Assembly (NCBI GenBank): GCA_028095005.1
Contig: CM051462.1
Span: forward strand, 127,338,752-127,402,751
Direction: 5' to 3'
Length of the DNA: 64,000 nucleotides
Source: Rhynchospora pubera
Taxonomy: Eukaryota; Streptophyta; Magnoliopsida; Poales; Cyperaceae
Part shown: positions 1 to 12,660 of the stretch, in pieces
Position numbering within the stretch: the first letter of the stretch is position 1
How the letters are laid out: each line of letters begins with the position of its first letter
Position numbers and translations under genes: made by a program
The notes under the pieces: generated by a model
What the model was told of the DNA's origin: nothing
What the model saw: the letters and a program-made list of their open reading frames with translations, nothing else
The model's database searches: none

Positions 1-2342
1 CGAATAATCCAGAACCTTATTTTATATAATCTCCGTTCAACAAATAGATTAAAAAAAAAACAGATAGAAAGAGCAATGTCTGTTTTCTTATTTAATTTAT
101 TCTATAGCCATATCCAAATAAAGAAAAGAAAAGAAAGGTAGCCTTCCCCATGTGACAGTTGCAATGATACTCTGCATCGCTAAAAATAGCAACAAATTTT
201 ACGGCGGGTCAGTGACAAAGATAATTTTTTTAAGAGTAATGCTAGAATCAAAAGACGTTAAATACGATTCAAATATCGTCCATTAAAATTTCAAACGGCC
301 GATCCAAACCGTTCAATACGATCTTTATATTAAAATATCTTTGAAAATCAAATTTTATATTTTTTCAAATTTTCTAACTACTTTTTTCGAATTTTCAAAA
401 TTGGAGGGTTCATAAGTTTTTAGATTAAGTGTATTTAAAAATTCCAAAAAAAATAGTAAAAAAATTTGAAAAAAATATAAAATCTAGTTTCCACAGAGAT
501 TTTATAATGTAGAACAATTTGAACGGTTTGAATAGACCATTTTAATCTTAAAAATTTTAATTTTATCATGTTAGACATGTATATGCATCCTATATATTTG
601 ACACTAGTCACTCCTTTTTTTTTAATAAATATCTTGCAAATTTCAAGGATCCATTATAAGCTTTGTTTATCTTTCTGTGGAATTTTCCTAATGGACACAT
701 CATGGTGGGGGCTTTTTTGTGAAAGGACTTAATTTTTTTTTTTTGAAATATCTAAGCATTTAAAATTTTCCAACGAGAACAACGGGACACCATATCGCTA
801 TGCACCTATATCTATTGTTTTTTTTTTCAAATTAAACGTCTCTTACATTTGCGGAAACAAAATCATTATGTGGTACTTAAAATTGTGTGCCCTAATTAAA
901 CTATGGATTACATTCTATAAAAAAATATTTACCTAAATAATTAATTACATATTTCTTAACGTATGGAAGTCATGTACCATGCAAAACCAAATGTTGAGTA
1001 AAACAAGTAATTTTTTAATTAGATTTTTTTGAATAACACATTTAAGTGAAAATATGTTATCACCAATCAAATTTAATTTTCTAATTTTTAGCCTCCTAAA
1101 TAATATCAATCTATTTTAACAATTATTATTAATTTTATTCAATATCCAAGTCGGCCAACGGTCAAACCTTTCCCGCCGTGAAACCAACATGTACAAAATT
1201 AGGAAAACAAATGTAGCAATCAATTCCACTCGCGCGTACGTTAGAGCCCCCCACTGTCTTGTTGCAACGTGTCTCCTTGCTTCGCTCTCTGCTCCCACGT
1301 GTCCAGCACCTAAGCCTCCTGCACACGTGCTACGCCGCGCAAGTTAGCATGTTTCGTTCTCTGTAGGGGTAGCCGGGTAGGGGCGTAGGGCTTTGGAATC
1401 TTTCCTTGTATTAATGAGAGGATTATCCTTGTATACGAGTATTATGTTGAGAATTAAATGACCATCTAAAGTAATATTCTGAGATAAGATATCTTAATAC
1501 AATTTTTAAAATTTAAAATTTTAATATTAAATTTAATAAGATCTAAGAAATCACTTAATTTTTCAAAAAAAAAACTTAAATGCGATAATTCTATAAATTG
1601 ATTTGGGAACTATTGTGTAAACTATCAACCATCTTCACTGTCTACATCCAAAGAAAGTTCAATTTCGTTTCATTGATATATATTTTTTTTCTGTCCTTAC
1701 CCCTTATGATTAAAAAAACAATATTATTTCCTTTTACAAGTAATAATAAAAAGTTTCAAAATAGTATAACTATCAATATCAATATTTACTGTAATAGAAA
1801 CATACACGCACGTCAGTGTAGTACTTAAAAAATGAGTAAAGAACTATAACAGGCAGAAAATTTTGCACAAAAATTCCAGATGGTCAAACCAAATCAGAAC
1901 ATTCGAGTTTATACATTTATAATAACCCAATTGCAAATGTAGCTAGTGACAAATATAGTAGTAGTTTCAAACTTTATACGCACAATTAGCTTAGGTGTCG
2001 ATTTGTACACGACAGACCTGTGACCTGTCCTGAGTCCTGAGTCCTGACACTCTTTAATTTAATATAAATAAATAAAATCAATAAGCTCGAAAGTAATTTG
2101 CAGCAATTCAAGGTCACAGTGCGAAAAGTTGCCATTTTTAATTCTAGCACCGCCATTCTCTCCCTCTAAGCAGCTAAGCTGCCCTCCCTTGGTTTTGTTA
2201 TAGCGTGGTAGCACAGTCCAAACGATCAAATCCTCCTTCCTTTCTCTCTCTCTCTACATCCCTAGATTTCAGATTTTTTTCCTTTTTCCCTTTTTCACTG
2301 GTCACTTTCCAGAGCGCTCTCTTTCTCTTTCTCTTTCAAGAG
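1..2342. other. Intergenic AT-rich DNA upstream of the CTR1-like gene
   Basis: No coding region is supported here. Short open frames at 1116-1298 (-) and 1598-1828 (+) have no recognisable family and lie in AT-rich sequence. The only structure seen is a foldback at about 281-555. From about 2160 the sequence becomes CT-rich (TCTCTCTC and TTTCTCTTTCTC runs), typical of a plant core promoter and 5' leader, so the kinase promoter and leader probably lie at about 2150-2403. Confidence 0.6.
281..555. repeat. Foldback/MITE-like inverted repeat (diverged)
   Basis: The left arm (about 281-395: TTTCAAACGGCCGATCC, then AAATTTTATATTTTTTC) is roughly the reverse complement of the right arm (about 440-555: GAAAAAAATATAAAATC, then AATTTGAACGGTTTG). 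The arms are clearly diverged. The words near the arm ends, 'ACGGCCGATCCAAACCGT', resemble those of the better-preserved foldback at 13124-13412 (ACGACCGATCCGAACCGT), so both look like members of one family. No clear target-site duplication was found. Confidence 0.55.
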
Positions 2343-2441
2343 ATGCTGTTGGATCCCACCCGCCGTGCACCTCGTGAGGCGAGTCTGAGTCTCCTTCAGT
2401 ACCATGCCTCATCGCATCTACCATCTTCTCCGCTCTTCTAA
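2343..2441 (+). promoter_or_regulatory. Possible upstream ORF overlapping the kinase start
   Basis: An ATG at 2343 opens a 32-codon frame that ends with TAA at 2439-2441, in a different frame from the kinase ATG at 2404 and running past it. If the transcript starts upstream of 2343, ribosomes would meet this ATG first. Its context (AAGAGATGC) is only moderate. The transcription start is unknown, so the role is inferred. Confidence 0.35.
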
Positions 2442-5400
2442 CCCCAGCTCCTTCTCCGGTCGACCGGATACCGGGGGTGTGCAAGTGCAATTGGCCGATG
2501 ATGAATCCCGACAGCCTCTCTTGCTCCGCGACGATGTTCCTCCTCTTCCTCCTCCTCTGGCTGATCTCATGCTGACTGACGAATCGTTAGCGGGACCGAC
2601 GCCGCTGATCAGGCGCCTCTCCAGTGGAAGCTATGCTGGAAGCCTGTTCACCGTTGAAGGAAATGGCCTTTTGTCAAGTGCAACTGCCACCGTTTCAGGT
2701 CAGGATTTTGTTTCTCTTTATTAAATGACATCATGTTCTGCACTTCTTCTTTGACTGGAGATGTCCATTGCATGAGTTCTACTGGAGTGATTGCTGAAAT
2801 CGGGATTCTTACATGCGCGTCCAACTTATCTGATTAATTTCTGTGTTGCTTCGGAATTTTGGTTGTGTCGTCGTTTGAGTTGGTACTGAAACCTCTATTT
2901 TTTGGTATGAAATGGACAGGAGATGGATTGATTGAGAGGCAATGATTAGCAATGCATACCCAGGGTTTGGTTTTTAAGTAACGTTTAAGACTTCTCTTTT
3001 TTGCCATTTTTGTTGGAAGAATGATTACATGGAATCCGGATTTATTCCCCTACCAAATATAAAGGAATATATGTGCTGAATTTTGAAACGGATTATTATT
3101 ATGCTTCCAACTTTTGACCCTTGATAATTAGTACACCATGGCTTTGGTTAAACTCGTCTGAATGTCTTTTCAGATTGTGCAGTCCTTTTAAATTCGTTAA
3201 ATGCATATTTTGCATAAAAAAAAGGTATATGTATGTAACAGCTATAACAAGTGCACATTCTAGTCTTGTGTTTTTTGAGTAAGCTTTACAGTTGAAACTG
3301 TTTATCAGTTTATGTATGTACAATTGTGTATCCTAGTCGGGAAAAGTATGCATTCTGTCTTTTTAGCAAAATGTGTATTGTAATCATATGTGTGTATATT
3401 ATCAAACCACTCAGAATTGTAGTTACTAACATTGTCGATACATGTCAGTCAGACCTTAAGGAGCAAGTAGAAGTTTCCTTAAGGAGAATGTTTTAGTCAC
3501 AGTTGGTGACTTGATACTTGTAGGTTGCATTTTATTTTTAGTGAAATGCAGGATACCCTTCTTGAGTACAAATTGGCCAAGAAGAATGCAAAGAAAGCTG
3601 TGAGCGAAGCAAGAGGTTGGGCTTATGAGGATCTATACCAGAAGTTGAGTACGAAGGAGGGTGAGAAGGACGTGTATAAGATAGCCAAGCTTCGAGATAG
3701 GAAGACGAGAGACTTAAACCAAGTGAAGTGCATCAAGGACGAGACTGATAGGCTTTTAGTGAGGGACGACGAGATCAAGAATAGGTGGAGGGATTACTTC
3801 AACAAGTTATTCAATGGAGAGGATGACGACTTAGGAATTGTGTTGAACGACTCCTTTGATGACTCCAATAGACGTTTTGTTAGGAGAATTCAAGAGTCCG
3901 AGGTGAAAGAAGCCTTAAAACGAATGAAAGTAGGTAAGGCTCTAGGACCTGATAACATACCAATCGAAGTATGGAGGTGCCTCGGAGATGTGGCTGTAGT
4001 TTGGTTAACCAAACTATTCAATAGCATTTTCCGATCAAATAGAATGCCAAATGCGTGGAGGAGAAGCACTCTAGTACCAATCTTCAAGAATAAAGGGGAT
4101 GCTCAAAGCTGTACAAACTATAGAGGGATTAACCTTATGAGTCATACAATGAAGCTTTGGGAGAGAGTGATAGAACATCGCTTGAGACGGATGACAAACG
4201 TTTCGAAAAATCAATTTGGTTTTATGCCTGGGAGGTCAACCATGGAGGCCATCTTCCTAATAAGGCAATTGATGGAGAGATATCGGGAGCGAAAGAAGGA
4301 TCTACATATGGTTTTCATTGATTTGGAGAAATCATACGACAAAGTGCCAAGGAAAGTTATGTGGTGGGCACTAGAAAAGAAGAAAGTCCCCACAAAGTAT
4401 GTTACCCTCATCCAAGACATGTATGATGGTGCCGTTACTTGCATCAGGACATGTGATAGTGTAACTAGTGACTTTCCTATTAAAATAGGACTACATCAGG
4501 GATCAGCTTTGAGCCCGTATATTTTTGCCTTAGTGATGGATGAGATCACGAAGGATATACAGGGAGAGATTCCTTGGTGTATGCTCTTTGCGGACGATGT
4601 GGTGTTAGTCGATGAGAGTAGGACGGAGGTCGATAGGAAATTGGAATTGTGGAGACGAACTCTAGAGTCCAAAGGGTTTAGGCTTAGTAGAACTAAGACG
4701 GAGTATATGGGGTGTGAGTTTAGTGGGATACGACCAGTGGACGGAGATGTCTGTCTAGACGGGCAGGTAGTACCTACGAAAGATACTTTTCGATATTTAG
4801 GGTCGATGCTGCAGAGCGATGGCGAGATAGATGAAGATGTTAGTCACAGGATAAGAGCGGGGTGGGTGAAATGGCGACAAGCATCAGGCGTCCTTTGCGA
4901 TAAGAAAGTCCCGCAGAAGCTAAAAGGCAAGTTCTACAGGACAGCGATTAGACCTGCGATGTTGTATGGCGCAGAATGTTGGGCTACTAAAAGACGACAT
5001 GTCCAGAAGATGAGTGTAGCTGAGATGCGTATGTTGAGGTGGATCTGCGGTCACACGAGGAAAGATCGGATTAGAAATGATGACATACGAGATATGGTTG
5101 GGGTCGCACCAATAGAGGAGAAGTTGATCCAACATCGTTTGAGATGGTTTGGACATATCCAACGCAGACCTCCAGAGGCACCGGTACGTATCGGAATTCT
5201 TAATCATTTCGAGAACACCCGGAGGGGGAGAGGGAGACCAAGATTGACATGGGAAGAAGCGGTGAAAAGAGACCTTAAAGAATGGAACGTCTCCAAGGAG
5301 TTGGCGATCGATAGGAGCGCTTGGAAGTTAGCAATTCATGTACCGGAGCCATGACGTAGGAACTTAGGGGTAGGAGCGATGCCAAAGGTTTGTAGGTCCC

Positions 5401-8400
5401 TCTATTAGGTCACGGTCGAGGTCTAGGTTTCTACTATTACTATTATTATTAGAGGTATTATTATTAGTATGGTTAGTCTTACTATTAGTATTTTTATGTT
5501 TTGTATTATTTTTTTTTTTGTTCTTGGATGTGTTCTCTTGTTGGGTTTCTTTCTAGCCTACCCCAACTTGTTTGGGACAAAAGGTTTAGTTGTTGTTGTT
5601 GTTGTTGTTGTTGTTGTTGCAGGATACCCTTCTTGGGTATCTATTCTTCAAAAAAAAAATTGTCAACACACGTCAGTCAGCCCACGTGATAACAATCAAA
5701 ACTGGATTATTTTGACTGCTTGATGATGTGCATACATGTATGTTTGTATTTAGAGCCAGTTTGCGGATTTGGATTTAGATAAGAGGTTCATCCAATGTAA
5801 GGAATGAAATTGAAGAAATCATGCGAGTATTAGAAGTTCAAATTTATTGGAGAAATCATGCAAGTATTAGAAGTTCAAATTTATTGGGGTCTGTTTTGAA
5901 ATGTCCAACTTATTCACTATTCAGAGTTCACTGGAATTAGTTGGCAGCTTAGGAATAAATAGGGAGGATACACTAATCCTTAAATTAAATTGACAAGGAA
6001 AATTTTAATCGAAGGTAGCATTAGTGATGGAAATGATTAATATGATCATTTCAATGATGCGGCAATTTATTGTATAAAGGATTTAGTTTGGACATTACGA
6101 TGACTGCACTAAAATAAGAAAGCTCTCAATCGAAGTGCATGGGTTTGAAGCATATGCTATTCCAGTGATAATGTAATCAGTACTAGCTAACCATATCTGC
6201 TTCCTAATTCTCCATGACTTCTAGGAGCCTTTGAGAAGGTCTTTCTTTGAAGCATGCAATAAAAAAAAAATTTAACTTAAATTTAATTGATATCTGGGAC
6301 AAAATTTGTTATTAGAAGAAAGATATTAAGCAAGAGAAAATGTGTTCTTTAAAGTTAACAAAATTTAGTTGACAACTGATAATTATCTGTGCCAATTCCA
6401 TCCATATATGTGTATGTTTTAGACGAGGGTAGGTTTTAGACAAGGATATTTATGCAGATAAAATTAGCCTTATGTGTGAGGATAATATGTTAGGTAATGT
6501 AAAAAGATAAAGTTTAATATGCACCATAGTGCATAGGGCTTTCTATGCACCACGGACTTTTTCGGGGGTATTTCTGTAAATTGACAAATCTAATTTAACC
6601 AATATAATTTACATATTGAAATCTCATAGCAAACCAAATTTTACAATGTTTGAGATTTTATTACTATTTTTTTCGAATTTTTTAAAAACAATTTTACAAA
6701 AATGGCATGTTATATTCCAAAATGGCATGTTTTAAAAAATTCGAAAAATATAGTAATAAAATCTCAAACATTGTAAAATTTGGTTTGCTATGAGATTTCA
6801 ATATGTAGATTATATTGGTTAAATTAGATTTGTCAATTTACAGAAATACCCCCGAAAAAGTCCGTGGTGCATAGAAAGCCCTATGCACTATGGTGCATAT
6901 TAAACTTTCTCTATCTTTTTACATTACCTAACATATTATCCTCACACATAAGGCTAATTTTATCTGCATAAATATCCTTGTCTAAAACCTACCCTCGTCT
7001 AAAACATACACATATATGGATGGAATTGGCACAGATAATTAGGTTTTGTTTTATTTTTTAGTATTCTGTTTCTACTAGTGTCAATATGATGTTTTGTTCA
7101 TTAATCAAATTTAATCTGTCGATTATATAATTTATATCTGTATCCCAATTAGTACAAATACGAATTTGTATGTAAGCATCCACATTACATCCATAAGACA
7201 TTGTCCATTCTATTAAATTTGGGTACGACTGAATTTGTGTGATCCACTTATTATTGGAGATATAACCTTTGTTAATTATGCATTTACTAATTCTTCATAT
7301 AATAATTTTCTGCAACTTATTGTCTTCAACCAATTAATTCTCCGTAGGACGGTCAATTTGTGAGTATCGAAAGTGGTAGTAGACTAGTAGGTATATATTT
7401 ATTTCTTCCAAATGTTTCTTTAAATATTGATCAAACGGAAGTTATAATCATATATGTGTACATACATTAAGATGGTATAATAATTAATGATGGGATTTCA
7501 ATAATATAATCACAAGTTACAAGACTCTTGATTTCAATGAGTCCTGGAACACTCAAGTTCAGAATCAACCAATTTCACAAAGGATATCCAGATTTCATTA
7601 AGAGCAGGGTGCCTGTATAAAGAGCAATTGAGCATCTACAATTTGGTTTTTGTACACAGGTGAGAGAAGCGACTTGTCTTCCATCTCAACACTCTCTGGT
7701 CCCATTGGGAAGGAAGAAAAGACCTGGGTACAAAAGGCGAGGGATAGTTACTACTTGCAGTTGACTCTGGCTGCTCGGCTGTCATGGCAAGCATCCTTGG
7801 CTGGTCGGCCCGGTGATCGACTTCCAGAAGGAAACAGTCTTCAAGAGATTTGCGGTGTCCAGTCCAATTCTGAGACTGTTTCATACCGCCTCTGGGTAAA
7901 CTTGACCTTCTTCTCTTCTGGATTGATCAATTATGCACGAGCAAATCACTTCTCATGTTCTTAACTAAATGCAAGTGCTGCATGGGCAATTCAGATTTCA
8001 TGTTCTCAACTAAATACCAAGTGGAAGTGACAGAAGAATACTTGGATCGGTGTTTATTTAATATTATGCTCTTTTCTCAATCGAGCATTCTTGATGCTAA
8101 ATCAAGTTAAACTTGAACAGAGGAATAGTGAGATATTTGTTCATTAGTCTCTATGAACTTCTTCATGGTTGGATAACCAAACTGAGGGAACAATTTAGAA
8201 TTTCTTATGGGTGAGTTAACTTTAGTTTCAGTGTTGTCCTGATTAAATGGAAATTTGAGAATTATGATTATAACATGATAAGACAATAGGAAAACTGCTT
8301 ATAATTGTATGGATATTTCACATTTTGCTAAAACCATGTGTACTAGGTTAATGGATGCTTGTCATATTCTGACAAGATTACTGATGGATTTTACAACATA

Positions 8401-11400
8401 ATGGGAATCGACCCGTATATGTGGGCCATGTGCAACATGTCAGAGGAAAGGAGACAGTTGCCTGAACTGACAGCACTAAGGGAGGTTGACCCTAAAGAAT
8501 CCTCTCTGGAGGTTGTGCTCATAGACAGGAGAAGTGATCCTAACCTAATGGAGATCGAGAAGAAGGCACTTGGGCTGTACCATGAATTAGGAATTGGTTC
8601 GGAACTTGTAAGAGCACTTGCTGAGCTTGTCTCCGACTATATGGGGTATGGTGCTAGCTAGAACACATGTAAGTATCATACATCCAAGACTGATTAATTT
8701 GATTGAATCCATTTATTGTAATTTTCAGGGGTGCTTTGGAAATAGAGGATAATGACTTGTATAGGAGATGGAAATCATGTAGCAAGCAACTGAGGAAATC
8801 ACAAAGATGTGTTGTGATACCAATTGGCTGCTTGTCTGTTGGATTTTGCCGGCACCGAGCCATCCTTTTCAAGGTACCAGCACTCTATTTAGATCCTTGA
8901 TGCATGAAAATGATGGTCAAGCTTAATTTATATTCATGAAAAATGCAGGAGCTTGCTGATTTAATAGGCTTGCCCTGTAGAATAGCACAAGGATGCAAGT
9001 ATTGTACTTCAACTCAACGTTCTTCCTGTCTTGTCAAAATTGACAATGAAAAAAAATTCCCACGGTATGTATCACTGTACCAATGCTTGAAAGACAATGA
9101 GGATTCTAATTGAAAACATTTGCCTTTTGATGAAGTGATCAAATTGTTTTGATATTCTTACAATTTTGCCACTTGCAGAGAGTATGTAGTGGATCTAGTT
9201 GGCAAACCGGGTAGCATTCAATTCCCTGATTCATCCATTAATGGGCATTTACTCTCATCAGTCCCCTCTCCTTTCCAAGCCAAAAATTTGATAAATGGAT
9301 CCAAAAACTATCACACCCCTCTTTCAGATCGCAATAGCATAGTTGCTAATGGGCACTATAATGGCCTTCCCCTAGCAAAACTACAGTATTCAGGTGGGTA
9401 CCTCTGTATCCTAATTCATCTCTTTTTGACAGAAGTAGAATTAATTTACTAAAATATTACTCTTATGACAGAAACAATTGCAAAATTTTTGGCGGACAAC
9501 TCTTCTAAGCAACACAATGTCATGAAAGAAGTATCTCAACAAAGCTGCGACAATATGACAAAAGTAGAAATTTCTAGACAAATAAATGTAATGGAACTAT
9601 CCAGTATGAAAGGAAATCAAACAACACAGTCAAGTAATGCTGATATACCAAAGTATTTGAGTCTAGAGCCATCTTTAGCTGTGGATTGGTTAGAGATTTC
9701 ATGGGATGAATTGGAACTGAAAGAGCGTGTTGGTGCTGGTACTACCACTCTCCTCTCTCTGTTTTTCTAGAAAGCTTGGCAAAGGCTGCCGAGCCCCCCC
9801 CCACCCACCCACCCACACACACACACACACACAAAAACCTATCTGATGTATGTCTTTTGTCTTTTGTTGCATTATTAGGTTCTTTCGGCACTGTCTATCG
9901 TGCTGAATGGCATGGATCAGTAAGTACAATTGTTCACTAATTAGCTGTCTCTAAATTAGTTGCTTTTATAGTTCCGTGATGATTTTATTAAAATTTGACA
10001 TTTCTTTTTGGTAACTAATGTAATTAGGATGTTGCAGTCAAGGTACTTATGGATCAGGATATTCGTGATGATCAGATGAAGGAATTTCTGAGAGAGGTGA
10101 ACTAGTCTGCATAATTTTTTCAAATTACTCATAATGAACCTCAATTGAGGTAACTGATACATACAGCTGCTCTTTATGTTTTTGCTTTGTAGGTTTCTAT
10201 AATGAAACGTGTTCGCCATCCAAATCTTGTCCTTTTTATGGGAGCTGTCACAAAGAGTCCACACCTCTCGATAGTAACAGAATATTTACCTAGGTAACCA
10301 GATAATGTTTCCCCCCTTCTCACTTAATTGGGGATATTGTTTCATTTTGTGTTTATTTTTAGCGTATTTTAATTAATAGGGGAAGTCTTTTCCGACTATT
10401 AAGTAAAGCAGCAGCTGCTGAGGGTTTGGATAAGAGGCGCCGGTTGCGTATGGCTTTAGATGTGGTAAGTAATCAATCAAGGTTTAATATACATGCTATG
10501 CTCTGTTATAATACCAGTTTGGTATTATATAAGGTTCTAAGTTAAGAGTTTTTTTATTTATTTGAAATGACATAAACAAAAAAGAATCAATATTAGTGCT
10601 TGAAGGCATTCTACTTGTGGTGTACATTCCAGTTCAAGTGATAGTTTATTTTTTGTTTTATTATCTGAAGGCAAGAGGCATAAATTATCTACACTGTCTC
10701 AACCCCCCAATTGTGCATTGGGATCTAAAATCTCCTAACTTATTGGTGGACAAGAACTGGTCGGTAAAGGTTAGACTTCATAATGCAACAATTGTTTCTC
10801 TGTTTATTTGAATATGAATTAAATTTATGAATGTTTGAATAATTTCTCCATTTATCTTCCTCATATATGGGTTATCATTTGTTTTGGGTTTATATTATTA
10901 TCTAATTTTTAGATATAAATTAGGTATGTGATTTTGGCTTGTCGAGATTCAAGGCGAACACATTCATCTCATCAAAATCAGCTGCTGGCACAGTATGCAT
11001 TCTCTTCCTTCATAAGTATCTACTCTGTACACTTCTGTACAAGCTTTAGATTATATCATCCTTTTTTGGCAGCATTGGTTTAAAAAACGAGACTAATTTT
11101 AAAATTTTATGGTTCAGCCTGAATGGATGGCGCCGGAGTTCCTTCGAGGTGAGCCCTCAAATGAGAAATGTGATGTGTTCAGCTTCGGTGTAATTTTATG
11201 GGAGCTTATTACAATGCAACAACCATGGAATGGTCTCAGCCCAGCACAGGTATTTCATTCTTGTTTGTTTAGATTTTGCAATAATAATTATTATTGCTAA
11301 CAAGAAAAGGTGTTGCACAATATTGTCAGAGAGTTTTTTACCATGAATAGTGTGTGATCAATAAGAGTAGTACTGCTTCAGGGCAATGCTCCTATAATAT

Positions 11401-11886
11401 AATCTAGGGGGAAAAAAATAGTTAATTTTCTCACCTTTTATTTTATATGATTCTAATCAATGAACCATGTTTTCCCTTTTTATTTGTGCCTTTCAACTTT
11501 GTTTTTCTCCCATTTCTGTTAGGTTGTTGGGGCTGTAGCATTTCAGAAAAGAAGGCTGACAATCCCGCCGGGCACCAACTCCGAATTAGCTGCTCTTGTG
11601 GAGTCCTGCTGGGATGAGTACGAACTCTTTTCTTTGTTTAAATTGAACCTCTATTTTGTATAGAGCACATCTTTGCACCTCATTGTATTGTACAATGCAC
11701 AGTCGGAACTATTGCATCTCTGAAGGTGCAAACAATGATACTTCGGATTTTGACTGCATTTAAATATATTTCTTCTGCTAAGCTGGATATTATGTCACCT
11801 GCAGTGATCCCAAACAGCGACCTTCTTTTTCAAGTATTGTGGATACACTGAAACAACTGTTGAAAGGACCAGTGGAGAGTGCCTGA
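2404..11886 (+). CDS. CTR1/EDR1-like Raf-type serine/threonine protein kinase (16 exons)
   Basis: Coding exons by splice signals and frame: 2404-2698, 7660-7895, 8347-8645, 8729-8873, 8949-9064, 9179-9393, 9472-9738, 9879-9919, 10028-10096, 10193-10293, 10380-10464, 10671-10769, 10924-10992, 11118-11249, 11523-11617, 11805-11886; total 2346 nt, 781 residues. The N-terminus is Ser/Pro-rich. An EDR1-type regulatory domain spans about residues 121-400 (motifs VIPIGCLSVGFCRHRAILFK and REYVVDLVGKPG). The kinase domain spans about 512-775: glycine loop GAGSFG (523-528), VAVK lysine K543, alpha-C glutamate E561, DFG at 659-661, then SAAGTPEWMAPE. This organisation is that of plant group B Raf-like MAPKKKs such as CTR1 (negative regulator of ethylene signalling) and EDR1; which paralogue this is cannot be decided. 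Oddity: the catalytic-loop HRD motif reads HWD (W640). Intron 1 is almost 5 kb and holds two repeats. The start is the first ATG in frame with the family-like exon. Confidence 0.9.
3565..5354 (+). CDS. RTE LINE reverse transcriptase, N-terminally truncated, frame open
   Basis: About 596 codons are open from the element's 5' edge to TGA. The first in-frame ATGs (3525, 3546) lie in host intron or duplicated target DNA, so this is a truncated pol and not an intact gene. Visible RT blocks: YRGINLMSHTMKLWERVIEHR, FGFMPGRSTMEAIF, IDLEKSYDKVPRKVMWWAL (motif A), GLHQGSALSPYIFALVMDEI (motif B) and LFADDVVLVDE (motif C, FADD catalytic pair). The C-terminus has the GRGRPRLTWEE block common to RTE-like plant LINEs. 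The apurinic endonuclease domain is missing. Without a promoter or endonuclease it is not expected to be autonomous. Confidence 0.85.
3565..5617 (+). mobile_element. 5'-truncated RTE-type LINE in intron 1 of the kinase gene
   Basis: The element is bounded by an 18-bp direct repeat, TGCAGGATACCCTTCTTG, at 3547-3564 and 5618-5635, which I read as the target-site duplication. It ends in (TTG)n, with AT-rich ATT triplet repeats in its 3' UTR, as expected for RTE-clade LINEs. It carries a reverse transcriptase frame but no endonuclease, so it is 5'-truncated by roughly a third. It lies in the same orientation as the host gene. The near-identical duplication and the open frame suggest a fairly recent insertion. 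Confidence 0.88.
5814..5890. repeat. Short tandem duplication in intron 1
   Basis: The sequence GAAATCATGC(G/A)AGTATTAG followed by AAGTTCAAATTTATTGG occurs twice back to back, with a unit of about 38 bp. It is a simple local duplication. Confidence 0.7.
6380..7041. repeat. Long near-perfect inverted repeat (hairpin of about 310-bp arms) in intron 1
   Basis: The left arm (about 6380-6689) starts TAATTATCTGTGCCAATTCC; the right arm (about 6729-7041) ends GGAATTGGCACAGATAATTA. By eye the arms differ at only a few positions, including a 3-nt indel near 6510/6910. The loop is about 40 nt and contains the word AAAATGGCATGT twice. No coding potential was seen. It looks like a foldback transposable element or a recent inverted duplication. 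The intronic RNA would form a long double strand. Confidence 0.85.
9793..9832 (+). repeat. C-run/(CCCA)n/(CA)n microsatellite in kinase intron 7
   Basis: A run of C grades into CCCA repeats and then a (CA)n run, inside the intron between the two halves of the glycine-loop codon region. It is a simple repeat with no predicted role. Confidence 0.9.
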
Positions 11887-12363
11887 ATTCACTTTTGTAC
11901 TCTCCTGTTCAACATGGCTCCAAGCTCAATAGTGGATAATGTTATACCTTTTTAGTGCTCATGCTCTTATCTTCATGAAATTGTATAATTTGTTTTGCTC
12001 GACTTCTCTGATGAAGAATTCAATATAGAGATGGTTTTTGGAACTGGTTAGAACGAAATCAATGTTACATGAGTATATATTTTGGGCTAATGAAGTATTT
12101 GATGTTTTAAGGTTACTCTGTTGCTACTGTCGATATGGTTTCCTTGGGGGCCTTAACATAGTGTTGACATTTAGCGTATCTTGTATGTCGGGAAATGTAC
12201 ATAGCAATTGCTGGGTGTCTGTAATTTAATTTGAAGCTCCGTAGGAAACTAACATGATTTTGTAATTTCTTCTAAAGAAAAAAAAAATTTGTACTTGAAA
12301 ACCTTTAACCACATTAGTATATTTACTGGAACAGAGGTTAGTTTATTTACTGTGAAATTTATA

Positions 12364-12494
12364 GGCTGTGTTTGGATGAAGTGTGGGAAGAAAAGAATAA
12401 GGGAATAAGAGAATAAATTTATTATCAACAATTCAAATTCTTCATAAAATTACACACTTTCTAATACTTCTTTCCGCACCATCCAAACGGAGCC
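12364..12494. mobile_element. MITE-like element with GGCT.GTTTGGAT termini
   Basis: It begins GGCTGTGTTTGGATGAAG and ends CATCCAAACGGAGCC, an imperfect terminal inverted repeat of about 15 bp. The interior words (AATTTATTATC.ACAATTCAAA, ACACACTTTCTAATACTTC) recur at 12527-12660, 61435-61576, 61594-61735 and 63140-63315, so this is a small family in the window. It has no coding capacity. Confidence 0.7.
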
Positions 12495-12526
12495 TATGAT
12501 ATATGACATTATGTTGTACTATTGAC

Positions 12527-12660
12527 TCCGTTTAGATGGGTGCAGGAATAAGAGAATAGTTTATTCATACTCTCAAATTTATTATGAATAATCCAAACTC
12601 TTCATAAAGTTACATACTTTTCAATACTTCTTCTCCCAAATTTATTAACTTGTAAAGAAA
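12527..12660. mobile_element. Partial copy of the same MITE-like family
   Basis: It begins GACTCCGTTTAGATGGG and carries the family interior (AATTTATTATGAATAATCC, CATAAAGTTACATACTT), but the matching right terminus is not evident, so it is truncated or decayed. Confidence 0.5.
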
